DNA of 55,273 nucleotides from an uncultured Brachyspira sp. (GTDB taxonomy: Bacteria; Spirochaetota; Brachyspiria; Brachyspirales; Brachyspiraceae), in assembly GCF_944390845.1 (NCBI RefSeq), contig NZ_CALXRM010000014.1, forward strand, positions 1-55,273, given 5' to 3'. Both the position numbers and the translations under genes were made by a program. Below the pieces are notes generated by a model, which was given only the letters and a program-made list of their open reading frames with translations, was not told the origin of the DNA and searched no databases. Of this stretch, positions 38,657 through 45,720 are shown piece after piece. The stretch's first letter is position 1. Each line of letters starts with the position of its first letter.

Positions 38657-39529
38657 ATGAATAAAAATATTTTAGTGATAGGAAGTATAAATAAAGATTT
38701 AGTAATAACAACTCCTCGTTTTCCTAAAGAGGGTGAAACTATACTTGGTAATAATTTTTGTACTACTAATGGCGGTAAAGGTGCTAATCAAGCTTGTGCT
38801 ATAGGTAAGTTGGGCGGAAATGTAAGTATGCTAGGTGCTGTTGGAAATGATAATTTTGGTAAGGATTTATCAGAGGCTTTATCTTCTAATAATGTTAATA
38901 TAAGTAATTTATTAATAAAGGATAATGTTTCTACAGGCATAGCAGTTATTACAGTTACTAATGACGGAGCTAATCATATTATAGTGGCACAGGGAGCTAA
39001 TGCTTTGATTACAAAAGATGATATTAAAGAAGATTTGATTTCATCTTTCGATATAATAGTTATGCAATTAGAAATTCCTATAGAAATAGCAAAATATGCT
39101 GCATCTGTAGCTAGAAAACTTGGAAAAATTGTAGTGTTGAATCCTTCTCCTGCAATTAAATTAGATAAAGAGTTTTTAAGCAATATTGATATACTTATAC
39201 CTAATGAAACAGAAATAGATATCATAGGCGGTATAGATTATGTATTTGAATGCGGTGTTAAAAATATAATACTTACTTTAGGTGCTAATGGCTGCGATTT
39301 AATAACTAAAGAAGAAAGAAAGCATTTTGACGCTTATAAAGTAGATGTTGTTGATACTACTGCGGCAGGTGATAGTTTTTTAGGCGGTGTTGTCAGAACT
39401 ATTGCTGAAGGTAAAACTATAGAAGAAGCTATTGAATTTGCTACTAAAGTTTCTAATATAACAGTTACCAGAAAAGGTGCTATAGATTCGATACCTACTT
39501 ACAATGAAGTTATTGCTAAAAATTGGTAA
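38657..39529 (+). CDS. rbsK: Ribokinase
   Basis: Ribokinase phosphorylates D-ribose to ribose 5-phosphate with ATP. The 290-residue PfkB-family protein shows NKDLVITTPRFPKEGETILG near the N-terminus, the substrate motif NGGKGANQA at 38-46, LNPSPA near 161 and the anion hole/catalytic motif DTTAAGDSFLGG at 233-244 with Asp239 as predicted base. Length is normal. Last gene of the nucleoside operon, 11 bp after the EamA gene, where it would use ribose released by the hydrolase. Confidence 0.93.
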   Translation: MNKNILVIGSINKDLVITTPRFPKEGETILGNNFCTTNGGKGANQACAIGKLGGNVSMLGAVGNDNFGKDLSEALSSNNVNISNLLIKDNVSTGIAVITVTNDGANHIIVAQGANALITKDDIKEDLISSFDIIVMQLEIPIEIAKYAASVARKLGKIVVLNPSPAIKLDKEFLSNIDILIPNETEIDIIGGIDYVFECGVKNIILTLGANGCDLITKEERKHFDAYKVDVVDTTAAGDSFLGGVVRTIAEGKTIEEAIEFATKVSNITVTRKGAIDSIPTYNEVIAKNW

Positions 39530-39563
39530 TTTTATAATATAATATTCTCCACAAACAATTAAG

Positions 39564-39593
39564 AAATCAGGCTTATTTTAGGCCTGATTTTTT
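39564..39593 (+). terminator. Terminator of the nucleoside operon
   Basis: AAATCAGGC and GCCTGATTT with a 9-base loop and a T-run, 34 bases after the ribokinase stop codon. Confidence 0.9.
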
Positions 39594-39688
39594 CATAAAT
39601 AATAATTTTTTGACTCCAATGTCATTATCTGTTGACTTATTAAATTTTTTTAATATACTAAAATTTTATATAGAAAGAAGAGATTATT

Positions 39689-39916
39689 ATGAAGAAATAT
39701 TTATTTATATTATCATTTATGCTTTTGGTGATGTTTTCTGAGAAAGAATGTAAAGGTCCAGATGGAGATAGTAAACCCACACCTTTTAGAAAAGAAAATG
39801 CAATAGTTGAATATAAAGTTTTAAATAATGCAGAAAATATTCTTTATAGTGTTATATTGTTTTCTAGTATAACAATACCATCATTATTTTTTATAAATAA
39901 AAAGTTTCATAAATAG
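39689..39916 (+). CDS. Small exported or membrane protein of unknown function
   Basis: A 75-residue protein. Residues 1-17 form a hydrophobic signal-like helix, residues 18-48 are polar (ECKGPDGDSKPTPFRKENAIVEYK), and a second hydrophobic stretch (about 51-69) precedes a KKFHK tail. An AGAAGAGA ribosome-binding site sits before the ATG. No family is recognised. Twenty-four bases separate it from the next gene. Confidence 0.6.
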   Translation: MKKYLFILSFMLLVMFSEKECKGPDGDSKPTPFRKENAIVEYKVLNNAENILYSVILFSSITIPSLFFINKKFHK

Positions 39917-39940
39917 ACTATTAAATTGCGGGGGAGTATT

Positions 39941-40354
39941 ATGATTAATATAGAAGATTTAGTTAATGTTGCTGATGCTAATATAAGTGAAGATGATTGG
40001 GAATTATATAAAGTATTCAAACCTATGAAAGTTTTTGGAAAAGAATTATCAACTTTATTTGATATAGGTATTCATAAGTCTTGGAAACTAGAAGATATTA
40101 TTAATAATTTAAAAGAACATGTAAAAGTATTATCAGATTCAAAAGAAACATTAAAGAATGCTTATGGTGATTTCATGTTTATAGATGTAGATGATGAATG
40201 GTACAATAATATTGATATATATAAAATACTAATAAAAATAAATGAAGACGGCAGTATAGAATCCAAGGTGGATTGCGGAGATGATGAAAATACATTCAGT
40301 GTGTATTTTAAAGATAATGATATCATAAATATAATGGAATCAAATATAAGATAA
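39941..40354 (+). CDS. Small acidic cytoplasmic protein of unknown function
   Basis: A 137-residue acidic protein (MINIEDLVNVADANISEDDWELYKVFKPM...). I chose the ATG at 39941 because a strong GGGGGAG ribosome-binding site lies 7 bases upstream, whereas a TTG at 39926 would start inside that site. No signal peptide, helix or conserved motif is visible. The small size, acidity and 'GDFMFIDVDDEWYNNI' strands recall immunity-type or phage-like proteins, but no family is claimed. Confidence 0.65.
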   Translation: MINIEDLVNVADANISEDDWELYKVFKPMKVFGKELSTLFDIGIHKSWKLEDIINNLKEHVKVLSDSKETLKNAYGDFMFIDVDDEWYNNIDIYKILIKINEDGSIESKVDCGDDENTFSVYFKDNDIINIMESNIR

Positions 40355-41065
40355 TTAATTCCATATCATTAAAAGCAATTTATACAATATTGGAAGAAGC
40401 ACAACAGTTAAAGCTCCAGCAACACCTATAGCAAGACCAGACATAGCTCCTTCAGTTTCTCCCATTTCTATTGCTTTGCTTGTACCAACAGCATGTGAAG
40501 AAGTACCTATAGCAAGACCAATTGCAAGAGGAGATTTTATTCTAAATAATTTGCATACAAAAGGGGGTACTATTGCACCTACAACTCCAGATATTATAAC
40601 AGATAAAACAGTTATAGATTTCATTCCTCCCATATTGGCAGTGATATCAACAGCAATTGCTGTAGTAACGGATTTAGTCAATAGGGAAGGGAATAAAGCT
40701 TCAGATATTCCAAATAGTTTTGCAGATATAAATATACCGGTTATTCCTATTGTGCTTCCAATAGCTATACTTATCAATATAACGGCAAGATTAGCTTTAA
40801 GTATAGGAAGGTTTCTATATATAGGCAAAGCCAAAACAACAGTTGCAGGCCCTACCATAGCATTGATAAATTTTCCGCCGCTTTCATTGTAAACACTGTA
40901 AGGTACTTGCATAAAATATAAAGAAAAACCAACCAATATAACGCTTGTTACCAATGGAGTTAATATAGGTAATTTAGTTTTTATATATATTGTATATGCT
41001 ATTATATAAGCTATTAAAGTTATTACTATTGGTATTATAGGGTTTTGTATAAATAATTCTTTCAT
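40355..41065 (-). CDS. lrgB: LrgB/CidB-family membrane protein
   Basis: A 236-residue protein with about six or seven hydrophobic helices. Conserved segments are IPLVTSVILVG-type 'ILTPLVTSVIL', FINAMVGPATVVLALPIYRN, SLLTKSVTTAIAVDI and AIGTSSHAVGTSKAIEMGETEGAMSGLAIGVAG, all characteristic of LrgB. LrgA/LrgB pairs influence murein hydrolase export or carry organic acids and glycolate in plants. The gene ends at the base after the stop of the convergent gene at 39941. Confidence 0.93.
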   Translation of the reverse strand: MKELFIQNPIIPIVITLIAYIIAYTIYIKTKLPILTPLVTSVILVGFSLYFMQVPYSVYNESGGKFINAMVGPATVVLALPIYRNLPILKANLAVILISIAIGSTIGITGIFISAKLFGISEALFPSLLTKSVTTAIAVDITANMGGMKSITVLSVIISGVVGAIVPPFVCKLFRIKSPLAIGLAIGTSSHAVGTSKAIEMGETEGAMSGLAIGVAGALTVVLLPILYKLLLMIWN

Positions 41066-41077
41066 ATTAAATCCTTA

Positions 41078-41376
41078 TTATTGTTATGTTCGCCTCAGCC
41101 TAAAGGTTTGACTTAATAAATTAAGTCAAAGGCTTCGGCTCACTGTTTTTATTGTTATGCTCAACAAATCCAAATAGTTCCGGGTAATTTCATTACTCGG
41201 CGGCTTTGTCTCACTTTTTTATTGTTTGTTCGCCCACAGAAGGTTACTACTTGGTCGTCAAATAGTACAAAGTAATTTCATTGCTTGCCGTCTTTACTTA
41301 TTGTTATTTATTTTTTCTATATATAATTGTATTACTTAATACTTCAAAGCAATTTAATTACTTGTAGGTTGATTGA
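41078..41376. repeat. Tandem hairpin repeats between lrgA and lrgB
   Basis: The phrase TTATTGTTATG or a close variant recurs at 41078, 41149, 41219 and 41298, giving three units of 71, 70 and 79 bp. Each unit holds an inverted repeat: TTTGACTTAA/TTAAGTCAAA at 41107-41130, CGGGTAAT/ATTACTCG in unit 2, AAGTAAT/ATTGCTT in unit 3. A further AAGCAATT/AATTACTT lies at about 41346-41362. This is the whole gene-free region 41066-41427. Confidence 0.7.
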
Positions 41377-41427
41377 TTATTTTTTACCATTATGTTTTTT
41401 ATTGTTTATAAACTTTCTTAAAATTAA

Positions 41428-41787
41428 TTATTTTCTTAATTTTGAAAATAATTTTTCAAAAAGCTGTGCAGATAATCCTGTTGATGCCATAATTACTATT
41501 ACCATAAAAACACATATTATAACAAAAGGTATAATTTCATCTTTAACGTATTTGTATTCGTCCATTATAGCTAATGTTCCCGGTATAAATAATAATGACA
41601 TATTAGCTATTAATATATCACTAGCTTCATTTATATGACTTTCTTTTATTATTCCTAATAACAGAAGTACGAATAATAATATCATGCCTATTACATTTCC
41701 AGGTATTGGAAGTTTCAATAATTTACTTAATATATCAGCCACAGAATATACAGCGAATATGATTGTGAATTGTTTTATGAGTTTCAT
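41428..41787 (-). CDS. lrgA: LrgA/CidA-family holin-like membrane protein
   Basis: A 119-residue, four-helix protein: MKLIKQFTIIFAVYSVADILSKLLKLPIPGNVIGMILLFVLLLLGII, LLFIPGTLAIMDEYKYVKDEIIPFVIICVFMVIVIMASTGLSAQLFEKLF. The LPIPGNVIGM signature is diagnostic. LrgA normally overlaps or abuts lrgB; here they are 362 bases apart with hairpin repeats in between. It is divergent from the RNA polymerase operon. Confidence 0.93.
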   Translation of the reverse strand: MKLIKQFTIIFAVYSVADILSKLLKLPIPGNVIGMILLFVLLLLGIIKESHINEASDILIANMSLLFIPGTLAIMDEYKYVKDEIIPFVIICVFMVIVIMASTGLSAQLFEKLFSKLRK

Positions 41788-41849
41788 TTTTCATTCCATT
41801 AATTGTATATAGTCAATTATTTTTTATAAAATTTTTTGTATAAATTATA

Positions 41850-41906
41850 TATATTTAAACATTATTTTCAATAGTAAAGTACTGTAAAAAATAATGTTTA
41901 AATATA
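41850..41906. promoter_or_regulatory. 19-bp perfect inverted repeat upstream of the rpmG-rpoBC promoter
   Basis: Bases 41850-41868 and 41888-41906 are exact reverse complements (arm starts TATATTTAAACATTATTTT), with a 19-base loop. The repeat ends 18 bases before the -35 hexamer and lies between two divergent genes, lrgA and rpmG, so it could be a binding site acting on either. It is not followed by a T-run long enough for a normal terminator on the plus strand. Confidence 0.6.
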
Positions 41907-41924
41907 AAAATATTATATTTCTTG

Positions 41925-41953
41925 TTGACATAAAATTTTTTTCGTAGTATAAT
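41925..41953 (+). promoter_or_regulatory. Consensus sigma-70 promoter of the rpmG-rpoBC operon
   Basis: TTGACA (41925-41930), exactly 17 bases, TATAAT (41948-41953). Both hexamers and the spacing match consensus, as expected for the translation/transcription machinery. The leader is about 55 bases and contains a small TAAATTT/AAATTTA hairpin before the AAGGAG ribosome-binding site. Confidence 0.92.
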
Positions 41954-42014
41954 AGAATACCTTGTAAATTATAGGTCATCTAAATTTGTTTAACTTAAAT
42001 TTAAGGAGCAAAAA

Positions 42015-42191
42015 ATGGCAGGTGCTAAAGTAAAAACTGAGCAAATACATCTTCAATGTACAGAATGTAAAAGAAAAAATTATATAACAACTAAAAATAA
42101 ACAAAATGTTCCAGAAAAATTAGAATTAAAAAAATATTGTCCTCATGATAAAAAACACACAATTCATAAGGAATTAAAAGTATCTAGATAA
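42015..42191 (+). CDS. rpmG: Ribosomal protein L33
   Basis: A 58-residue protein ([29 protein letters not shown]...[20 protein letters not shown]) that fits L33 of the large subunit. AAGGAG stands 8 bases before the ATG. The first zinc pair CTEC is present, but the second pair reads CPHD, so one zinc-ligand cysteine is replaced by Asp. Position before tRNA-Trp, secE and nusG is the widespread bacterial arrangement. Confidence 0.95.
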   Translation: MAGAKVKTEQIHLQCTECKRKNYITTKNKQNVPEKLELKKYCPHDKKHTIHKELKVSR

Positions 42192-42224
42192 ATACTTATT
42201 TTTTAATAAGATGTTTATAAATTT

Positions 42225-42297
42225 GGGTCAGTAGTTCAATTGGCAGAGCATCGGTCTCCAAAACCGAGTGTTGCAGGTTCGACTCCTGTCTGACCTG
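42225..42297 (+). tRNA. tRNA-Trp (anticodon CCA)
   Basis: A 73-nt cloverleaf: acceptor stem GGGTCAG/CTGACCT (closing G-U), D arm GTTC/GAGC, anticodon stem TCGGT/ACCGA with loop CTCCAAA, T arm GCAGG-TTCGACT-CCTGT and discriminator G. The 3' CCA is not encoded. It lies between rpmG and secE, the usual place in many bacteria. Confidence 0.96.
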
Positions 42298-42343
42298 ATT
42301 ATTTTTCTTATAAGATTAAGATAATACAGTTTAAGGTAGCTTT

Positions 42344-42664
42344 ATGGCAGATAAAAAGAAAAACAGTTTTTTTGCTTCTTTGCAAGAGATAAAAAAAGAG
42401 CTTTTTGAAAGAAGTGTATGGCCTACAAGACAAGATGTTATGAATCAAACAGTTGTCGTTATAGTTTTGCTCATATTAGCTTCAGCTTTTTTAGGTGCGG
42501 CAGATTATATTGTAACATTCGTTGTAAGGGCTTTATTAGATGGTTCTATTTTGGGTAGCTTAATATCTTCTAAGATTACATTAGTTTTAGTATTGGCTGT
42601 AGTTGTTTTATTTGTTGTGTATTTTGCTATTCGTTATATGAGAAAAAATAGATATAATAGGTGA
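42344..42664 (+). CDS. secE: Preprotein translocase subunit SecE
   Basis: A 106-residue protein. The region FFASLQEIKKELFERSVWPTRQDVMNQTVVVIVLLILASAFLGAADYIV (residues 9-57) is the conserved amphipathic helix, WPTR motif and membrane helix that clamp SecY. A second hydrophobic helix near residues 76-100 makes it longer than the minimal single-helix form. It is 7 bp upstream of nusG. Confidence 0.95.
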   Translation: MADKKKNSFFASLQEIKKELFERSVWPTRQDVMNQTVVVIVLLILASAFLGAADYIVTFVVRALLDGSILGSLISSKITLVLVLAVVVLFVVYFAIRYMRKNRYNR

Positions 42665-42671
42665 TTAAAAT

Positions 42672-43259
42672 ATGTCTGAAGAAATGGCTGATATAAAAGA
42701 TTATAGATGGTATATAGTTCATACTCAGCATGGTTATGAAAATAAAGTTCGTGAGCGTATAGAGAAAAGAGCTAAAGAAAATGGAATGACTGATTTAATA
42801 GTCGATATATATATACCTTCAGAAACAGTTACTTCTACAAAAAATGGTAAAAAAGTATCTAAGGAAGAATTCTTTTATCCTGGATATGTTTTAGTAAAAA
42901 TGATTATGACAGATGCTACTCAGGCTATGGTTAGAAGAACACCTGGAGTGGCTGGTTTTATTGGTAGTCATGCTACAACAAAAGAAGAAGGTAATATAGT
43001 TCCTACTCCTTTAAGTGAAAGTGATGTTGCTCGTATATTTGAAAACAGAGATGAGAAATCTAAGACTGAGATAAATGAAATTATAGGAATGGAATTTGAT
43101 ATCGGTGAGAAGGTTCAAGTAATAGACGGACCTTTCAACGGTTTAAATGGTGTTATAGAAAATATTAATTCTGATAAAGGTAAAGTAACTGTAAAAATAG
43201 AAATATTTGGAAGAAGTACTCCTACAGAATTAGAGTTTAACAAAGTAAAGAAACTATAA
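42672..43259 (+). CDS. nusG: Transcription termination/antitermination factor NusG
   Basis: A 195-residue protein with the N-terminal NGN domain (WYIVHTQHGYENKVRERIE, FYPGYVLVKM, RRTPGVAGFIG) and the C-terminal KOW domain (GEKVQVIDGPFNGLNGVIENINSDKGKVTVKIEIFGRSTPTELEF). It binds RNA polymerase beta' and links transcription to Rho or ribosome. Confidence 0.97.
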   Translation: MSEEMADIKDYRWYIVHTQHGYENKVRERIEKRAKENGMTDLIVDIYIPSETVTSTKNGKKVSKEEFFYPGYVLVKMIMTDATQAMVRRTPGVAGFIGSHATTKEEGNIVPTPLSESDVARIFENRDEKSKTEINEIIGMEFDIGEKVQVIDGPFNGLNGVIENINSDKGKVTVKIEIFGRSTPTELEFNKVKKL

Positions 43260-43306
43260 GATAAAGATTATAAATTTATAAAATAAATAATTAAGAGGTA
43301 GTAAAA

Positions 43307-43729
43307 ATGGCTAAAAGAGTAGTTGGTATTGTAAAGGTTCGCATACCAGGCGGAGAGGCAACACCTGCTCCACCATTAGGACCAGCATTAGGACAGAAGC
43401 AGATACAAATAGCAGCTTTCGTTAAAGATTTTAATGCTAAAACTTCTAAAATGAAAGGGCAAATATTAAATACTTATATAACAGTGTATGAAGATAAAAC
43501 TTATACATTCGTTACAAAAGGTACATCTACTTCTACATTAATCAAGAAAAAATTAGGTATTGAGAAAGGTTCTGGAGAGCCTAACAAAACTAAAGTTGCT
43601 ACAATTAATCAAAAGCAATTAGAAGAAATAGCTCAAGAGAAAATGGCTTATATGTCAGCTAATGATATAGAAGCAGCAAAAAAAATAGTTGCGGGTACTG
43701 CTCGTGCTATGGGTATTAAAGTAGAATAA
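43307..43729 (+). CDS. rplK: Ribosomal protein L11
   Basis: A 140-residue protein: VKVRIPGGEATPAPPLGPALGQKQIQIAAFVKDFN at the N-terminus and the RNA-binding C-terminal domain ending KKIVAGTARAMGIKVE. L11 binds the GTPase-associated centre of 23S rRNA together with L10. Confidence 0.97.
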   Translation: MAKRVVGIVKVRIPGGEATPAPPLGPALGQKQIQIAAFVKDFNAKTSKMKGQILNTYITVYEDKTYTFVTKGTSTSTLIKKKLGIEKGSGEPNKTKVATINQKQLEEIAQEKMAYMSANDIEAAKKIVAGTARAMGIKVE

Positions 43730-43749
43730 TATATATTTTAAGAAGCATA

Positions 43750-43771
43750 CCATTTATTAGTAAATAAATGG
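43750..43771 (+). other. Hairpin between rplK and rplA
   Basis: CCATTTATT and AATAAATGG with a 4-base loop in the 74-base gap between rplK and rplA. It may be a processing or translational-control structure, or simply AT-rich spacing. There is no T-run, so it is not a terminator. Confidence 0.4.
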
Positions 43772-43803
43772 AAGTAAACGTTTGAAAAAAGGAAGAAAAT
43801 AAG

Positions 43804-44505
43804 ATGGCTACAAAAGGAAAAAAAATAGGTGGCAAACGTTACGACGCTATACGTAAACAAGTAGAGAAATTAAAACTCTATTCAGTAGAAGAAGCTATTG
43901 AATTAGCTAAGAAAAACGCTACCTGTAAATTCGATGAAACTATTGAGGTTACAATTAACCTTAATATATTACCAAAACACTCAATAAGAGATACTTTATC
44001 TTTCCCAAATGCTTTTGGTAAAGAAAAAAGAGTTGTAGTATTTGCACAAGGTGAGAAAGCTGATGAAGCTAAAGCAGCTGGTGCTATGGAAGTTGGTTAT
44101 TTAGATTTAATAGATAAAGTTAAAGGCGGATATACTGACTTTGATGTTGCTATTGCTACGCCAGATTTAATGAAAGAAGTAGGTAAATTAGGACAAATTC
44201 TTGGTAGAAAAGGTCTTATGCCTAACCCAAAAACTGGAACAGTTACTCTTGATATAGCTCAAGCAGTAAAAAGTTTCAAAGCTGGAAGAATGGAATACAG
44301 AGCTGATAAAAACGGTATAGTTAGAATGGGTGTAGGTAAAGCTTCTATGACTTTAGAGCAATTAAATGAAAACTTTAAAGCATTCTATGATGAAATTTTA
44401 AGAAAAAAACCTACAGATTTAAAAGGTGAATATATTAAAGCAGTAGGTGTTACATCTACAATGGGTGTAGGTATAAAAATAGATCATAAAAAAATCAAAA
44501 TGTAA
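43804..44505 (+). CDS. rplA: Ribosomal protein L1
   Basis: A 233-residue protein with family segments [60 protein letters not shown] and [21 protein letters not shown]. It forms the L1 stalk and in many bacteria represses its own operon. Confidence 0.97.
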   Translation: MATKGKKIGGKRYDAIRKQVEKLKLYSVEEAIELAKKNATCKFDETIEVTINLNILPKHSIRDTLSFPNAFGKEKRVVVFAQGEKADEAKAAGAMEVGYLDLIDKVKGGYTDFDVAIATPDLMKEVGKLGQILGRKGLMPNPKTGTVTLDIAQAVKSFKAGRMEYRADKNGIVRMGVGKASMTLEQLNENFKAFYDEILRKKPTDLKGEYIKAVGVTSTMGVGIKIDHKKIKM

Positions 44506-44607
44506 TTAGTTTAGTGATAAACCTATTTTATTTAGCGAAGTCGTATTTTGTGATCCCATTATATGAATAGTAATAATAAGATGGTTTAATATAATAGAGG
44601 TGGTAGT
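44506..44607 (+). promoter_or_regulatory. Possible L10 leader between rplA and rplJ
   Basis: The 102-base gap before rplJ is where other bacteria carry an L10(L12)4-binding leader that controls rplJL. AGCGAAGTCGTATTTTGTGATCC (about 44534-44556) has the sort of internal-loop sequence expected, but I cannot confirm the kink-turn. An AGAGGTGG ribosome-binding site ends the region. Confidence 0.3.
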
Positions 44608-45132
44608 ATGCCTAATAAGAAAAACATTGAAACAGTATCATTTCTTAAAGAAAATATTGGAGGATGTGCCGGCTTAGTATTCTTTGATTACAGAGGAGTA
44701 TCAGTAGCACAACTTACAGATTTAAGACGTGAATTAGCTAAGACTTCTTCTTCAATGAAAATATGTAAAAACTCTTTAGTTGATATTGCTTTAAAAGAGT
44801 TAGGCAGAGAAGTAAAAGATGAAATGTTCGTTAATCCTACAGCAGTAGTATTTGCTAAGGAAGACGTTCCAGGTGCTGCTAAAGTAATAAGCGAAGCATC
44901 TAAGAAAAATGATAAGATAAAAATCAAAGGTGGTTACATGGGTGAAGATTTACTTGACCCAGCACAAGTACAAGTAGTTGCTAATATTCCACCAAAAGAA
45001 GTTTTACTATCTCATCTTGTTACAGCACTCGAAGCTCCTATATCTGGTTTTGCAAACAGCTTGCAAAGCGTTATATCAGAGCTTGCTTATGTGCTTGACA
45101 GTGTTGAAGAAGAAAAGAAAAAATCAGCATAA
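44608..45132 (+). CDS. rplJ: Ribosomal protein L10
   Basis: A 174-residue protein: VFFDYRGVSVAQLTDLRRELAKTSSSMKICKNSLVDIAL near the N-terminus and a C-terminal helix VISELAYVLDSVEEEKKKSA, which carries L7/L12 dimers. It anchors the stalk to 23S rRNA with L11. Confidence 0.97.
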   Translation: MPNKKNIETVSFLKENIGGCAGLVFFDYRGVSVAQLTDLRRELAKTSSSMKICKNSLVDIALKELGREVKDEMFVNPTAVVFAKEDVPGAAKVISEASKKNDKIKIKGGYMGEDLLDPAQVQVVANIPPKEVLLSHLVTALEAPISGFANSLQSVISELAYVLDSVEEEKKKSA

Positions 45133-45197
45133 TATGTTGATAATTATTAATTAATAAAAATAAAGAAAATTATTAAACAATTTTAAGGAGATAAACC

Positions 45198-45584
45198 ATG
45201 GCTTTAACAAAAGAAGAAATATTACAAGCAATAAAAGAAATGAAAGTTATTGAACTTCATGAATTAGTAGAAGCTATCAAAGAAGAATTTAACGTAACAG
45301 CAGCTATGCCAGTTGCAGCAGTAGCAGCAGCTCCAGCAGCAGGCGGTGCAGCTCCAGCTGAAGAAGAAAAAACAGAATTCGATATCATTCTTACAGGTTT
45401 TGAAGCTGACAAGAAAATTGCTCTTATTAAAGAAGTTAGAGCTGTTAGCGGTTTAGGTTTGAAAGAAGCTAAAGACGCTGTAGAAAAAGGCGGAGAAACA
45501 ATTAAATCTGGCGTTTCTAAAGACGAAGCAGCTGCAATCAAAAAACAATTAGAAGCTGCTGGTGGTAAAGTTGAAGTTAAATAA
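45198..45584 (+). CDS. rplL: Ribosomal protein L7/L12
   Basis: A 128-residue protein with the N-terminal dimerisation helices ([31 protein letters not shown]), an Ala/Pro hinge ([23 protein letters not shown]) and the factor-binding C-terminal domain ([39 protein letters not shown]). Multiple copies form the ribosomal stalk. Confidence 0.97.
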   Translation: MALTKEEILQAIKEMKVIELHELVEAIKEEFNVTAAMPVAAVAAAPAAGGAAPAEEEKTEFDIILTGFEADKKIALIKEVRAVSGLGLKEAKDAVEKGGETIKSGVSKDEAAAIKKQLEAAGGKVEVK

Positions 45585-45628
45585 TTATTTTTGTAAATAT
45601 ATCATTAACATTTAATGATTCATATAGT

Positions 45629-45661
45629 AAGAAGGGTATAACGCTTTTGTACCCTTCTTAT
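45629..45661 (+). terminator. Attenuator-type hairpin between rplL and rpoB
   Basis: AAGAAGGGTA and TACCCTTCTT, perfect ten-base stem and an 11-base loop, but followed by only a few T. A partial terminator at this site is known from E. coli, lowering rpoBC relative to ribosomal protein transcripts. Confidence 0.75.
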
Positions 45662-45720
45662 TAGTGTATTAAGTCAAATCAATATAATCAAAAAGCGTTT
45701 TAATTTGGAGATCTTTTAAT

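Noticed and set aside
41078-41376. CRISPR array
   Set aside because: Units are only loosely similar, spacers are not unique sequences between exact repeats, and no cas genes are present.
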